From: Flavobacterium psychrophilum | GTDB lineage: Bacteria > Bacteroidota > Bacteroidia > Flavobacteriales > Flavobacteriaceae | Direction: 5' to 3' | Length of the DNA: 64,000 nucleotides | Assembly: GCA_001708385.1 (NCBI GenBank) | Contig: CP012388.1 | Location: forward strand, 3,596,001 to 3,660,000 | The notes under the pieces: model-generated | Seen by the model: the letters and a program-made list of their open reading frames with translations, nothing else | What the model was told of the DNA's origin: nothing | Database searches by the model: none | Position numbers and translations under genes: made by a program | Shown here: piece after piece, positions 31,317 to 42,480 of the stretch | Numbering within the stretch: the first letter of the stretch is position 1 | How the letters are laid out: the number at the start of each line of letters is the position of its first letter

Positions 31317-33263
31317 ATGAAGTATCTCGTAATTTTGTTTTTCTCATTGGCTATGCTATCAACACCTGCTTATGCTCAGGATTATAAGAAGCACAAGGTG
31401 GAAAAAGGTGAAACTGTAGCCAGTATTGCAAAGAAATATAAAATTACCCCGTACGATATTTACCGCCTTAATCCGGATGCTAAAAACGGTATTAAGGAAA
31501 ACACAACATTACTTATTCCGGGAGCTTCTAAAGCACCACAAACCACACCGGTAAAAGAACAGCCTACTAAAATAGCAAACACGATCCACAAAGCGGAGCC
31601 GAAAGAAACGCTTTACAGCCTTGCAAAACAGTATAATGTTTCTGTAGATGATATTAAAAAAGCTAACGGCACCGCGCTTGATAATGGACTGCAAATTGGA
31701 CAGGAAGTCATAATTCCTGTAAAAGGCAACAGCGGGGTAGCGGCTCAGGTAAAAGTGGTTAAAGAGGAAGAGAAAAAGAAAAACGCGCCATCGTATATGT
31801 TTCACGTTGTGGAAGCAGGCGAAACCAAATATTCTATCGCGAAACGTTACGGTATGTCGCTTCAGCTTTTGGAAGAACTTAACCCGGAAGTAAAAGATAC
31901 GCTTCCGTTAGGCTACAAACTTAAGCTTGATAAAAATGCTATTGTTGAGAAAGAGGAAGCTGCTCCGGTAGCGCCGGTTTCTCAAAAAGGATATGTAGAT
32001 TATACCGTAAAACCTAAGGAAACAATATATAGCATAACTAAAGAAAATAACCTTACCGAGGCTGAATTTTACGCTCTGAACCCTCAGGCAAAAGACGGAC
32101 TTAAAGAAAATATGATTATAAAACTTCCTGGAGATGGTGGAATTGCCGTGCCTGCAACTGTATCAGGGATAACAAACAGACAGGTTTCAGGGCTTGCGTC
32201 TACGCTGAAAAAAGCGGGACAAAAAGAGCTGGCACTGGTGCTGCCTTTTAATATGTCGAGGATAGAATCGGATACTGTGAGGTCTAAGCTGTTGCGTAAT
32301 GACAAATTCCTGAACATGACACTGGACTTTTATGCAGGTGCCTTAATGGCAATAGATTCTGCCAAAGTGCTGGGTCTTCCTTTAAAAGTTAAAATAGTAG
32401 ATGCTAAAGAAACAAAATCATCATCAGATGTAAATGCAATTTCGGGCAGCCTTGTTGGAATGGATGCGGTTATCGGTCCGTTTTTCCCTAACAACGTAGA
32501 AGCACTGGCTTCGTTGCTTGCTTCTAAAGGTGTTCCGGTAATATCGCCACTATCTAAAGAAGAAAGTAAGCCATATACTAACCTGTTTCAGTCGGTTCCA
32601 ACTACAGAGACCGTAAGAATGGCAATGCTTAATTACCTTAAAGCAAAGGGCGGTAATAATATTGCAGTTGTAGATGCTAAAAAGGCAAGTTCTAAACAAT
32701 TTATAAAAGATAATTTAGCCGATGTGAAGTTTGCGCCGCTAAGTGCAGATGGTACAATTTCGGTAGAAGGGCTTAAGGCACTTTTAGTGAAAGGCAGGGT
32801 AAACTACGTTATACTTGAAGCTGAGAGAATAGGTATGGTGCTGGGTACTACAAGAACGCTTGTGGATATGCTTGGTGAATACCAGATACAGCTAGTGGTG
32901 CTTGAACGCTATGATACCTTTGACAGCGATGAGCTTCCGTTGAACAGGCTTACAAACCTTAAAATGTTATATCCGTCAGTAACTAATGACGCTGACAGGC
33001 CTCAGGTAGCCACTTTTGGAAGGTTATTTAAAGAGAAGAACGGCGCTATGCCAAACCAATATGCTATACGTGGTTTTGACCTTACTTTTGATACTATCCT
33101 TCGTCTTTTCCAGGAAGATGAACTAAAAGAAGTCATGGCGGAAAAAGCATCAGAACAGATAGAAAATAAATTTGCCTACACGGTGCAGGGCAATGGTAAT
33201 TACAATACGGGAGTGTATATATTATACTACGACCAGGATTTAAGTACAAAACAAGCGCAGTAA
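31317..33263 (+). CDS. Four LysM modules plus periplasmic-binding-protein-like domain
   Basis: 648 residues: signal peptide ending AYAQ; LysM modules at about 24-65 (KHKVEKGETVASIAKKYKI), 80-125 (IHKAEPKETLYSLAKQYNV), 155-195 (FHVVEAGETKYSIAKRYGM) and 220-262 (DYTVKPKETIYSITKENNL); and a C-terminal type I periplasmic-binding-protein fold (about 290-640) with LALVLPFNMSR, DFYAGALMAIDS, DAVIGPFFPNNVEALA and NQYAIRGFDLTFD. The wall-binding modules probably anchor the sensor- or scaffold-like C-terminal domain to peptidoglycan. No transporter genes are adjacent. The C-terminal fold resembles that of the cell-wall synthase activator LpoA, but the equivalence is inferred. Confidence 0.85.
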   Translation: MKYLVILFFSLAMLSTPAYAQDYKKHKVEKGETVASIAKKYKITPYDIYRLNPDAKNGIKENTTLLIPGASKAPQTTPVKEQPTKIANTIHKAEPKETLYSLAKQYNVSVDDIKKANGTALDNGLQIGQEVIIPVKGNSGVAAQVKVVKEEEKKKNAPSYMFHVVEAGETKYSIAKRYGMSLQLLEELNPEVKDTLPLGYKLKLDKNAIVEKEEAAPVAPVSQKGYVDYTVKPKETIYSITKENNLTEAEFYALNPQAKDGLKENMIIKLPGDGGIAVPATVSGITNRQVSGLASTLKKAGQKELALVLPFNMSRIESDTVRSKLLRNDKFLNMTLDFYAGALMAIDSAKVLGLPLKVKIVDAKETKSSSDVNAISGSLVGMDAVIGPFFPNNVEALASLLASKGVPVISPLSKEESKPYTNLFQSVPTTETVRMAMLNYLKAKGGNNIAVVDAKKASSKQFIKDNLADVKFAPLSADGTISVEGLKALLVKGRVNYVILEAERIGMVLGTTRTLVDMLGEYQIQLVVLERYDTFDSDELPLNRLTNLKMLYPSVTNDADRPQVATFGRLFKEKNGAMPNQYAIRGFDLTFDTILRLFQEDELKEVMAEKASEQIENKFAYTVQGNGNYNTGVYILYYDQDLSTKQAQ

Positions 33264-33284
33264 TCTGCTATTAATGATAAATAT

Positions 33285-33316
33285 AAATCCTTCGCTATGG
33301 CGGAGGATTTTTTTTA
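33285..33316 (+). terminator. Terminator of the large LysM gene
   Basis: AAATCCTTCGC with GCGGAGGATTT (one G-U) around TATG, then T's. Confidence 0.85.
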
Positions 33317-33332
33317 AATACTATAATTTACT

Positions 33333-33563
33333 TTGGATCAGCAACAGGAATTTCTAATAAAACTGGCACATACTAAAATGCCCTTTGGTAAGTACGAAGG
33401 CAGGTACCTTATAGAACTGCCTGAGCATTATGTAGTGTGGTATCATAACAAAGGTTTTCCGGCAGGTCAACTTGGGCAGATGCTTCAGTTGGTTTATGAA
33501 CTTAAACTAAATGGACTTGAAAATCTTATAAGGAATATTCAAAGGCAGTATCCTAAGAAATGA
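33333..33563 (+). CDS. DUF3820 family protein (TTG start)
   Basis: 76 residues. The hallmark KMPFGKYEGRYLIELPEHYVVWY is the DUF3820 core, with the later LGQMLQLVYELKLNGLE helix. The family is small and uncharacterised; some members are listed as putative quorum-sensing-regulated factors without proof. The TTG at 33333 is preferred, since the ATG at 33378 would remove the conserved LIKLAHTK lead-in. It starts 16 bases after the terminator of the LysM gene and has no clear promoter of its own. Confidence 0.75.
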   Translation: MDQQQEFLIKLAHTKMPFGKYEGRYLIELPEHYVVWYHNKGFPAGQLGQMLQLVYELKLNGLENLIRNIQRQYPKK

Positions 33564-33746
33564 TTTTAAATTGGCAACTTATTAATACGCCAATTTTAAG
33601 TTCTTGTATAGTAATTTTTGTATCGATCAATCGCTATAAAATGCAGACAGTTTGGCAGACTTGTTAATTATAGCATAATTATTGACTCTTAACAGAAAAT
33701 GTATTCTGATATATCAGTGTAAGTAATTGTTATATTGAATAATTGA

Positions 33747-35462
<1,716 letters not shown>

Positions 35463-35511
35463 CAAAACAACACTTTGGGCAACTGAAGCATACGTGAAAT
35501 AAATTTTTATA

Positions 35512-37410
35512 ATGGAAGAAAAAAAGTTAGACTTAAAAACGCTGATAGGATTCGGTTTAATAACGCTGCTGTTATTATGGATGATCTTTAACCAGACTTC
35601 TGAGCGTGAAAATGCCGCTAGTGAAAAAGCGAAAAAAGAACAGATAGAAAAAGCGCAGCAAAAACAGATACCGGAACAAAATACGGCTGCTATAGCGCAG
35701 GATTCTACTGTTAACGACTCTATCAAAATTGCAAAACTTAACGGTTCGTTAGGTGCATTTGCTTACAGCGCAACACTTCCTTCTGCTAAAAATAATGTTA
35801 CAGAGCTTAAAAGTAACCTGCTTACGCTTAGGATTTCTAACAAAGGCGGTTATATAGAAGAAGCTAACCTTAATGGCTTTGAGCAGTTTGCTAAAAATTC
35901 AAACAAGAGGGTAGAGCTTATTAAAAATAATAATGCAAGCCTTAACCTGCAGTTTAAAACTCAGGATAACCGTACGCTTAATACTAAAGATCTATATTTT
36001 GAACCGGTAAGAACTACAGAAGGTAAAAATGAAGTGCTTACAATGCGTCTTAAAGCGGGTGAAAATCAGTTTTTAGAGTACCGTTATGTACTTAAGCCCG
36101 AAGATTTCATGCTTGATTTCTCAATCCGTTCTCAGGGTCTTGCTCAGGTAGTAGACACTTCTAAACCAATGGATTTAGAGTGGATAATGAAAACCTACAG
36201 AAATGAGAAAAGTGTTTCTTACGAAAACAGGTATACTAAAGTAGTTTACGAACATGATGGTGGTAAAGACAGCAACCTTAGCGAAGGGTCTGACGATACA
36301 GAAACTGCAGAAAATGTAACTTACGTTGCATTCAAACAGCATTTCTTTACATCTATCCTTTTAACAGATACTCCGTTTAAAACGGCCGATTTTAAATCTG
36401 AAAACCTTGTAAAAGACGATAAGACCGATACGATCTTCACTAAAAAATTCACGGCAAAAATGCCTCTTGAATTTAAAGGCGGAGAGTTAAGCTATAACAT
36501 GAACATGTATTATGGCCCGGCTGATTATAAAATACTAAATGATTACGACAAAAACCTTGACGAAATCATCCCGTTAGGATGGGGTATATTCGGATGGATT
36601 AACCGTTTTATATTTATTCCGGTATTTACATTCTTAAGTTCATTCCTTCCTTACGGTATTTCGATCATCATTTTTACGATATTAGTAAGGCTGGCTATGT
36701 CTCCGGTAACGTACAAATCATACCTGTCTCAGGCTAAAATGAAAGTACTTCGCCCTGAAATCCAGGAGCTGAACGAGAAGTTCAAAAAAGACCCAATGAA
36801 GAAACAGCAGGAAACAATGAAGCTGTACAATAGTGCGGGTGTAAACCCAATGGCGGGATGTCTTCCGGCACTAATGCAGATTCCGGTGTTCTATGCGCTA
36901 TTCCAGTTCTTCCCGTCGTTCTTCGACTTAAGACAGAAAAGTTTCCTTTGGGCAGATGACCTTTCGTCATATGATGCTGTAATTCACCTTCCGTTCTACG
37001 TTCCGTTCTATGGTAACCACGTGAGCTTATTCCCAATCCTTGCTTCGGTAGCGATCTTCTTCTACATGAAGATGACAACAGGCGACCAGGCTATGTCTGC
37101 ACCACCGCAGGAAGGTATGCCGGATATGAGCAAACTGATGAAAATCATGATTTACATCTCTCCGTTAATGATGCTTATATTCTTTAATAACTATGCATCA
37201 GGTTTGAGTTTGTATTACTTCATCTCTAACGTTATTACAATTGGTATCATGCTTGTAATTAAAAATTACATTGTGAAAGAAGACAGGATACATGCTAAGA
37301 TCCAGGAGAATAAATCCAAACCTAAAAAACAAGGCCGTTTCCAACGCAAAATGCAGGAAATGATGGAGCAGGCTCAGGAACAGCAGAAGATTCAAAAAGG
37401 TAAAAAATAA
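35512..37410 (+). CDS. yidC: Membrane protein insertase YidC
   Basis: 632 residues. An N-terminal membrane anchor (TLIGFGLITLLLLWMIF) is followed by a large periplasmic domain (about 80-350) and then the conserved insertase core from about 355: WGIFGWINRFIFIPVFTFLS, ILVRLAMSPVTYKSYLSQAKM, and the cytoplasmic helical hairpin ELNEKFKKDPMKKQQETM. Later membrane segments include NPMAGCLPALMQIPVFYALF and the FFNNYASGLSLYYFISN turn. It inserts and folds inner-membrane proteins with or without SecYEG. The C-terminal tail is Lys/Gln-rich. It sits after pyrG and before a strong terminator. Confidence 0.97.
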   Translation: MEEKKLDLKTLIGFGLITLLLLWMIFNQTSERENAASEKAKKEQIEKAQQKQIPEQNTAAIAQDSTVNDSIKIAKLNGSLGAFAYSATLPSAKNNVTELKSNLLTLRISNKGGYIEEANLNGFEQFAKNSNKRVELIKNNNASLNLQFKTQDNRTLNTKDLYFEPVRTTEGKNEVLTMRLKAGENQFLEYRYVLKPEDFMLDFSIRSQGLAQVVDTSKPMDLEWIMKTYRNEKSVSYENRYTKVVYEHDGGKDSNLSEGSDDTETAENVTYVAFKQHFFTSILLTDTPFKTADFKSENLVKDDKTDTIFTKKFTAKMPLEFKGGELSYNMNMYYGPADYKILNDYDKNLDEIIPLGWGIFGWINRFIFIPVFTFLSSFLPYGISIIIFTILVRLAMSPVTYKSYLSQAKMKVLRPEIQELNEKFKKDPMKKQQETMKLYNSAGVNPMAGCLPALMQIPVFYALFQFFPSFFDLRQKSFLWADDLSSYDAVIHLPFYVPFYGNHVSLFPILASVAIFFYMKMTTGDQAMSAPPQEGMPDMSKLMKIMIYISPLMMLIFFNNYASGLSLYYFISNVITIGIMLVIKNYIVKEDRIHAKIQENKSKPKKQGRFQRKMQEMMEQAQEQQKIQKGKK

Positions 37411-37414
37411 GACT

Positions 37415-37444
37415 AAAGCATCTGCCCCGGCAGGTGCTTTTTTT
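37415..37444 (+). terminator. Terminator of yidC
   Basis: AAAGCATCTGCC with GGCAGGTGCTTT (one G-U) and a short C-rich loop, then T's. Confidence 0.85.
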
Positions 37445-37510
37445 AATTGGCTCAATTTTAGATATACTAAAAACAGTATATTTTCGATTAATAGAAAACA
37501 ACTTTAATAT

Positions 37511-38218
37511 ATGAAAAACAGGTTTACAGCTTTCATGCTACTTTTCCTTATCAGTATAAATTCTTTTGCACAGGACATAAATAAAATGGATGCTGCCGGT
37601 AAACGCCACGGCATCTGGAAGGGAACTTATGAAAAATCGAAAAGGCCGCGCTATGAAGGTACTTTTGATCATGGGAAAGAAACCGGCACCTTTACCTTTT
37701 TTGAAGATGATAAAACATCTACGCTTGCTGCTAAAAGAACATTCGCAGCAGACGGCTCGTGCATAACTGTTTTTTTTGATGCTAAAGGCAAAAAAATAAG
37801 TGAAGGGAAAGAAGTAAACAAGCTTCGTGAAGGTGAGTGGAAGTTTTATAACGAAGGAACCGAGAAGTTAATTTCTACTGAAACGTATGCAAATGGTAAG
37901 ATCAACGGAGTTAAGAAAGTATATTTTCCGGGAGGCAAGGTTGCCGAAGAGGTAACGTACGTTAACGGAATTATGGAAGGGCCTTATAAGCAGTACAACG
38001 AAAAAGGAACTGTACTTGAAGAGTCTGTTTATAAAAATGATAAGCTAAACGGACCTGTAACGTACAGAGATGCGCGTGGAGAAGTTGCCAGTAAAGGTCA
38101 GTTTGTCGATAATAAGAAAACCGGTAAATGGCAGTTTTTTGAAAAAGGTAAGGTGGTGAAAGAAGAAGATATGACCAATAAAAAGGTAGAGCTTGCCCGC
38201 AAAGAACGCAAGAACTAA
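37511..38218 (+). CDS. Secreted MORN-repeat protein (YwqK-like)
   Basis: 235 residues: signal peptide ending SFAQ, then about six to seven MORN_2-type repeats (GIWKGTYEKSKRPRYEGTF, GEWKFYNEG, KVYFPGGKVAEEVTYVNG, MEGPYKQYNEKG, LNGPVTYRDARGE, TGKWQFFEKGKVV). Such repeats appear in proteins named YwqK-family antitoxin in Bacteroidota, but no toxin partner is adjacent, so that name should not be taken as function. Likely a periplasmic or surface beta-rich protein. It is 44 bases upstream of mnmA, which has its own -7 box. Confidence 0.8.
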   Translation: MKNRFTAFMLLFLISINSFAQDINKMDAAGKRHGIWKGTYEKSKRPRYEGTFDHGKETGTFTFFEDDKTSTLAAKRTFAADGSCITVFFDAKGKKISEGKEVNKLREGEWKFYNEGTEKLISTETYANGKINGVKKVYFPGGKVAEEVTYVNGIMEGPYKQYNEKGTVLEESVYKNDKLNGPVTYRDARGEVASKGQFVDNKKTGKWQFFEKGKVVKEEDMTNKKVELARKERKN

Positions 38219-38227
38219 TTTTTGTCG

Positions 38228-38235
38228 TACTTTTG
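38228..38235 (+). promoter_or_regulatory. -7 element of mnmA
   Basis: TACTTTTG lies 27 bases before the ATG at 38263; the -33 box is not clear. It allows mnmA to be expressed separately from the MORN gene. Confidence 0.5.
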
Positions 38236-38262
38236 CAGTAAATTTTTAAGAAAGGATTTAAA

Positions 38263-39450
38263 ATGAAACGTGTAGTAGTAGGGCTATCCGGTGGTGTAGA
38301 TTCGAGCGTTGCAGCCTACCTGCTTCAGGAGCAGGGATACGAAGTTATAGGCCTGTTCATGAAGAACTGGCACGATGAAGCTGTTACAATATCTAACGAA
38401 TGCCCATGGCTGGAAGACAGCAATGATGCATTACTGGTAGCTGAAAAATTAGGCATACCGTTCCAGACGGTTGACTTAAGCGAAGAATATAAAGAACGTA
38501 TAGTAGACTATATGTTCAATGAATATGAAAAGGGAAGGACGCCAAATCCTGATGTGCTTTGTAACCGCGAAATTAAGTTTGACGTTTTTATGAAGATCGC
38601 CCTTAGCCTTGGTGCAGATTATGTGGCTACAGGCCACTACTGCCGTAAAGGAATACTTGAACAGGATGGCAAAGAAACGTACCAACTTTTAGCGGGTGTG
38701 GATGGTAACAAAGACCAGTCCTACTTTTTATGCCAGTTGTCTCAGGAGCAGTTGGCGAAATCGCTATTTCCTATTGGGGAGCTTACAAAACCACAGGTAC
38801 GCGAGATCGCTGCTAAAATGGAATTGGTAACAGCTGAGAAAAAAGACTCGCAGGGACTTTGTTTTATTGGTAAAGTACGTCTTCCGGAATTTCTTCAGCA
38901 GCAGCTTCAGCCAAAAGAAGGTGTTATTTATGAAGTGAATGCCGAGTTTGATAGGTATAACGAATCAGCACCACAATTCGGTTCGGTGAAAGAGCAATTG
39001 GCTTATGAAGCTAAAAATATAGATTACAAACCGGAGATGGGTAAAGCAGTTGGCAAACACCAGGGTGCGCACTACTTTACAATTGGGCAGCGCAAGGGGC
39101 TTAATGTTGGTGGTACGAAAGAAGCACTGTTCATTATTGCCACCAATGTCGAAACCAATGCCATTTATACGGGCCAGGGGCAAAACCACCCGGGGCTTTT
39201 CCGTAAGGCATTGTTTATCCAGGAGAGTGAAATCCACTGGGTGCGTGAAGATCTTAAACTGAACGAAAATGAAACAATGGATGTAATGGTACGTATACGC
39301 TACCGCCAGCCATTGCAAAAAGCAACCCTGCATAAGTTTGATAACGGCATGTATATTTCGTTTGAAGAGCCACAGTCGGCTATTACAGAAGGACAATTCG
39401 CCGCATGGCACATAGGCGATGAGCTTATTGGTAGCGGAGTGATTTCGTAA
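38263..39450 (+). CDS. mnmA: tRNA-specific 2-thiouridylase MnmA
   Basis: Thiolates U34 of Lys, Glu and Gln tRNAs. 395 residues. The PP-loop [17 protein letters not shown] binds ATP; the first catalytic Cys is in [11 protein letters not shown] and the second in [11 protein letters not shown], with TGHYCRK between. The C-terminal part has [19 protein letters not shown] and a beta-barrel. The length is typical. MnmD, which finishes the same wobble nucleotide, is encoded at 53033-53695. It ends just before a degenerate dispersed repeat and a strong terminator. Confidence 0.96.
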   Translation: MKRVVVGLSGGVDSSVAAYLLQEQGYEVIGLFMKNWHDEAVTISNECPWLEDSNDALLVAEKLGIPFQTVDLSEEYKERIVDYMFNEYEKGRTPNPDVLCNREIKFDVFMKIALSLGADYVATGHYCRKGILEQDGKETYQLLAGVDGNKDQSYFLCQLSQEQLAKSLFPIGELTKPQVREIAAKMELVTAEKKDSQGLCFIGKVRLPEFLQQQLQPKEGVIYEVNAEFDRYNESAPQFGSVKEQLAYEAKNIDYKPEMGKAVGKHQGAHYFTIGQRKGLNVGGTKEALFIIATNVETNAIYTGQGQNHPGLFRKALFIQESEIHWVREDLKLNENETMDVMVRIRYRQPLQKATLHKFDNGMYISFEEPQSAITEGQFAAWHIGDELIGSGVIS

Positions 39451-39454
39451 CGGT

Positions 39455-39488
39455 TGTTATTGCGAGGAGGAACGGCGAAGGAATCTGA
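39455..39488. repeat. Degenerate dispersed repeat
   Basis: TTATTGCGAGGAGG...GGCGAAGGAATCTG resembles the GTCATTGCGAGCG element at 11671-11712 with several changes. Confidence 0.4.
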
Positions 39489-39496
39489 ATAAATAT

Positions 39497-39535
39497 AAAA
39501 AATGCCCTATACGAAAAATGTGTAGGGCATTTTTT
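39497..39535 (+). terminator. Terminator of mnmA
   Basis: AAAAAATGCCCTATAC pairs with GTGTAGGGCATTTTTT (one G-U) around a seven-base loop. The stem tip resembles that of the glnN terminator. Confidence 0.9.
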
Positions 39536-39557
39536 ATATTTGCCTAAATCCTAATAT

Positions 39558-40343
39558 ATGACAAAGAGTTTTTATCTATTGCTTTCGGCGGCTGCCATAG
39601 TCGGTTGCGTAAAGGAAAAAAAAGTAGAAGAGCCAGTAAAAGAAGTTCAGGAAAATGCCTCTCAATTTAAACCAGCCGCCGCATTGTTTGAAAGCGAAGC
39701 CGGAAAAGGTAAAGTTTTGCTGTTATCTGACAACCTCCCCGTCTATAACAATTCCGGAATCGAAACCGGTAGCGCGAATGCAGTATATGGTCTAACCTTT
39801 CCGGTAGACAGCATTTCTACGTCACGTATTAATATCAATAAAAATAAGGATAATTGTGATGAATTCAATTTTGTAAAAGTTGGCAATACCAGGATAAATG
39901 GCTGGTTGTACAATAAAGATGTTTTTGGTTATGGTAACAATAAAAGAGACACATTGCTTGATGCTGCCAGAATAAAATTTAAAATTTACCACGCCCAAAA
40001 TTTTGGTGTCGGCGCATCTGATGATGATGGGCTTACCGGCTGTACCGCTATCACACCGATTGTATTGCACAATTCAAAGTATAACGTAGAGGCATTTGTT
40101 CCGTTAAAAGATGAAACAGGAAAATATCCCGGAAAGTTTTTTGTTTTAGATGAGAATGATGGCTGGTACGATAAAATCAAGGAAACTTCTCTTGAAAACG
40201 GTAAACTAAAACTTATTGTATATAGGGAATATCAGGAGGGCAGTGCCTATTTTACGATATTGATAAGCTTATCAGGTAAAGGATATTCGGCTGTTGTTAA
40301 CGATGTGGTATTTGATGAGGAGAAATATATGGAGGAGAATTAA
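39558..40343 (+). CDS. Hypothetical lipoprotein, SH3-like
   Basis: 261 residues. A lipoprotein signal ends IVGC (Cys17), followed by a charged linker rich in Glu/Lys (KEKKVEEPVKEVQEN). Residues 50-125 (VLLLSDNLPVYNNSGIETGS ... VKVGNTRINGWLYNKDVFGY) have the strand order and the W-L-Y-N motif of bacterial SH3-type domains. The rest, with GCTAITPIVLHNS, is a beta-rich region of unknown type. It is outer-membrane or inner-membrane anchored, probably periplasmic. Function is unknown. It is followed by 129 AT-rich bases. Confidence 0.65.
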   Translation: MTKSFYLLLSAAAIVGCVKEKKVEEPVKEVQENASQFKPAAALFESEAGKGKVLLLSDNLPVYNNSGIETGSANAVYGLTFPVDSISTSRININKNKDNCDEFNFVKVGNTRINGWLYNKDVFGYGNNKRDTLLDAARIKFKIYHAQNFGVGASDDDGLTGCTAITPIVLHNSKYNVEAFVPLKDETGKYPGKFFVLDENDGWYDKIKETSLENGKLKLIVYREYQEGSAYFTILISLSGKGYSAVVNDVVFDEEKYMEEN

Positions 40344-40472
40344 GAGGACATTGAATATAATACTTTATTATCCGAAAACGTATAATGTTAATAAAAGACA
40401 TCTATCAATCACCCTGTCTTTATTATTAAATTACAATCCCATTCTGATTTTTTAAGGTGATTAGCTTTCTGT

Positions 40473-41078
40473 ATGAAATATAACAAAGAACAATATTATA
40501 GAAATATAAAAGAGCAATTGATAGGCGCCACTATTGCGGAAGTTTATTATGAGATTGTGTATCTTGATGAAGAGGCATCCGAAGAAGCAATCGGGGTTTC
40601 CACAGCATTTTCTGAATGGTGGGAACTTTCCCGAAATATTCATTCGATAGACATGAATATTATATTTAAACTTGATAATGGAAGGTTGGTGCAGATATTG
40701 TGGGATTACAATTTTGACTACTATGGTTTAGGGATTGAAGTTAGGGAGGAATTAAATTACCAGAAAGCCTATAAATTGATTAATGTTACTGATAATGATA
40801 ATGTATCGAAAATAATAGGAAATAAGATTAAAGATATACTGGTTAGCTGGGATCCAGGGCCGACACCATTAGGAATAGGAGAAGCTGATATCCCACTGGT
40901 TTGGCAAATAGTATTTGAAGAGCCTTTTGATATGTGGATTGCTGCATTTGAATTAAGGGACGACAATCATCCACTTTATTATATGGATCATTTAACTGTT
41001 TTCTTTGATAGAAACGATCTTGAGAGGTATAAATTTAATTGTGAAAATATAGTTTCTATAAATACTATAACTAAATAA
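40473..41078 (+). CDS. Hypothetical cytosolic protein
   Basis: 201 residues, acidic, no signal peptide. It has paired strands with aromatic residues (AEVYYEIVYLDEEASEE, MNIIFKLDNGRLVQILWDYN) and a late PLYYMDHLTVFFDRNDLERY. I do not recognise the family. The gene's TAA shares its last A with the ATG of the TatD gene (TAATG), so the two are translationally coupled, and the three genes through tcdA form one tight operon. No role can be given beyond that association. Confidence 0.65.
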   Translation: MKYNKEQYYRNIKEQLIGATIAEVYYEIVYLDEEASEEAIGVSTAFSEWWELSRNIHSIDMNIIFKLDNGRLVQILWDYNFDYYGLGIEVREELNYQKAYKLINVTDNDNVSKIIGNKIKDILVSWDPGPTPLGIGEADIPLVWQIVFEEPFDMWIAAFELRDDNHPLYYMDHLTVFFDRNDLERYKFNCENIVSINTITK

Positions 41079-41722
41079 TGCTCTACAATCTCCATACTCA
41101 TAAATCATCAAATGATCCAGGCGTTTTTGATATCGTGAACCGATATCCATACGAGGAAATAGATGTGCCGTATTTTTCTACGGGCATTCATCCTTGGTAT
41201 ATCAATGAAGAAAAGCTTGATGAGCATCTTTTTATTATTGAGGAACGTTTATCATTACCCGACTGCCTTGCCATTGGCGAATGCGGATTAGACAAACGTA
41301 TTGAAAAACCAATGGATTTACAGCTAGAAGTGTTCGAAAAACATTTGTTATTAGCGAAGAAATACCAAAAACCCGTAATTTTGCATCTTGTCGCTGCGTT
41401 TCAGGAACTGATAGCGGTAAAGAACAAAATTGAGCCCGGGGTTCCAATGATAGTTCACGGATTCTCTAAGAATATACAGGTGGCACAACAATTGCTTGAT
41501 AATGGTTTTTACCTGTCGTTTGGTAAATATCTTTTACGTAATCCGGAGCTTTCAGCTGTTTTTGCACAAGTACCGCGAGACAGGTTTTTCCTGGAAACAG
41601 ACAGCATTGAAGAAAGTATTATTGAAGTGTACGACAAGGCGTCGGTAGCACGAAACATAGAGATCGAAGATCTAAAAAATATTGTAAGCACTAATTTTAA
41701 AACCGTTTTTAAGAATGGCTGA
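41078..41722 (+). CDS. TatD-family metal-dependent hydrolase
   Basis: 214 residues, slightly short for TatD (about 260). Metal-site residues of the family are visible: HTH near the start, TGIHPWY, ECGLDKRIEK with Glu, LHLVAAFQELI with His, VHGFSKN and the late FLETDS. Members act as deoxyribonucleases or phosphodiesterases; the substrate here is unknown. Its first base overlaps the preceding stop and its last 8 bases overlap tcdA, so it is part of a coupled three-gene unit. Confidence 0.85.
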   Translation: MLYNLHTHKSSNDPGVFDIVNRYPYEEIDVPYFSTGIHPWYINEEKLDEHLFIIEERLSLPDCLAIGECGLDKRIEKPMDLQLEVFEKHLLLAKKYQKPVILHLVAAFQELIAVKNKIEPGVPMIVHGFSKNIQVAQQLLDNGFYLSFGKYLLRNPELSAVFAQVPRDRFFLETDSIEESIIEVYDKASVARNIEIEDLKNIVSTNFKTVFKNG

Positions 41723-42431
41723 ATGGACAGAGCGTGCCGAGCTTTTATTTAAGAAGCAAGGCCTTGAGAATTTAAAGAACTCACACGTAATGGTTGTAGG
41801 TCTTGGTGGAGTTGGCTCTTTTGCGGCTGAATTCCTTGCAAGGGCAGGAGTAGGGACTATGACAATTGTTGATGGCGACGTTGTAGATATTACCAATATA
41901 AACAGGCAATTACCGGCATTGCATTCTACCGTAGGGCAGCCTAAAGTAACGATAGTAGGAGACAGGCTTATGGATATCAATCCCGAACTTAAGCTGATAA
42001 GGGTACAGGAGTTCCTTTCTCCTGAACGCGCTTACGAACTGGTTACCCCGCAATACGATTACGTGCTTGACTGCATAGACAGCATTACGCCTAAGCTAAA
42101 CTTACTTATGTCGGCAAGACGACAAAAGGTTAAGATAATTAGTAATATGGGCGCAGGTGGCAAATATGAGGCTTCTAAGGTGAAGGTAGCCGATATTAGC
42201 AAGACAGAATACTGCCCACTGGCTAAAACCGTTAGAAAGCGTCTTAAGAAAGAAGGTATCACCAAAGGTGTAAAAGTGGTTTTCTCTACGGAAGAACCGG
42301 ATCAGACCAGCCTTAAAATGACAGATGGTACAAACTTTAAGAAATCATTCTTTGGTACCAACAGCTGGATGCCCGCTTTATTCGGACTCCATTCTGCTGA
42401 AACCGTTGTAAAATATCTTATCAAAAAATAA
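41715..42431 (+). CDS. tcdA: tRNA threonylcarbamoyladenosine dehydratase TcdA
   Basis: 238 residues. A ThiF/MoeB-type fold with the ATP-binding VMVVGLGGVGSFAAEFLARAG and VDGDVVDITNINRQ, plus DCIDSITPKLNLL and SNMGAGGKYEASKVKVADI. It forms cyclic t6A at position 37 of ANN-decoding tRNAs in the cytosol. TcdA is preferred over MoeB/ThiF because there is no rhodanese or MoaD/ThiS partner and the length fits. The gene overlaps TatD by 8 bases and ends in a terminator that carries its stop codon at the edge. Confidence 0.88.
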   Translation: MAEWTERAELLFKKQGLENLKNSHVMVVGLGGVGSFAAEFLARAGVGTMTIVDGDVVDITNINRQLPALHSTVGQPKVTIVGDRLMDINPELKLIRVQEFLSPERAYELVTPQYDYVLDCIDSITPKLNLLMSARRQKVKIISNMGAGGKYEASKVKVADISKTEYCPLAKTVRKRLKKEGITKGVKVVFSTEEPDQTSLKMTDGTNFKKSFFGTNSWMPALFGLHSAETVVKYLIKK

Positions 42432-42459
42432 AAAAATCCCCGACTGGGGATTTTTTTTT
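42431..42459. terminator. Bidirectional terminator after tcdA
   Basis: AAAAAATCCCC and GGGGATTTTT pair around GACT, with A and T runs, between tcdA and the convergent SRPBCC gene. Confidence 0.85.
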
Positions 42460-42480
42460 GACTATTATGTGATTGTAAAT

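Noticed and set aside
37511..38218. MORN protein considered as a toxin-antitoxin antitoxin
   Set aside because: The YwqK name is only by repeat type; it is secreted and has no toxin neighbour.
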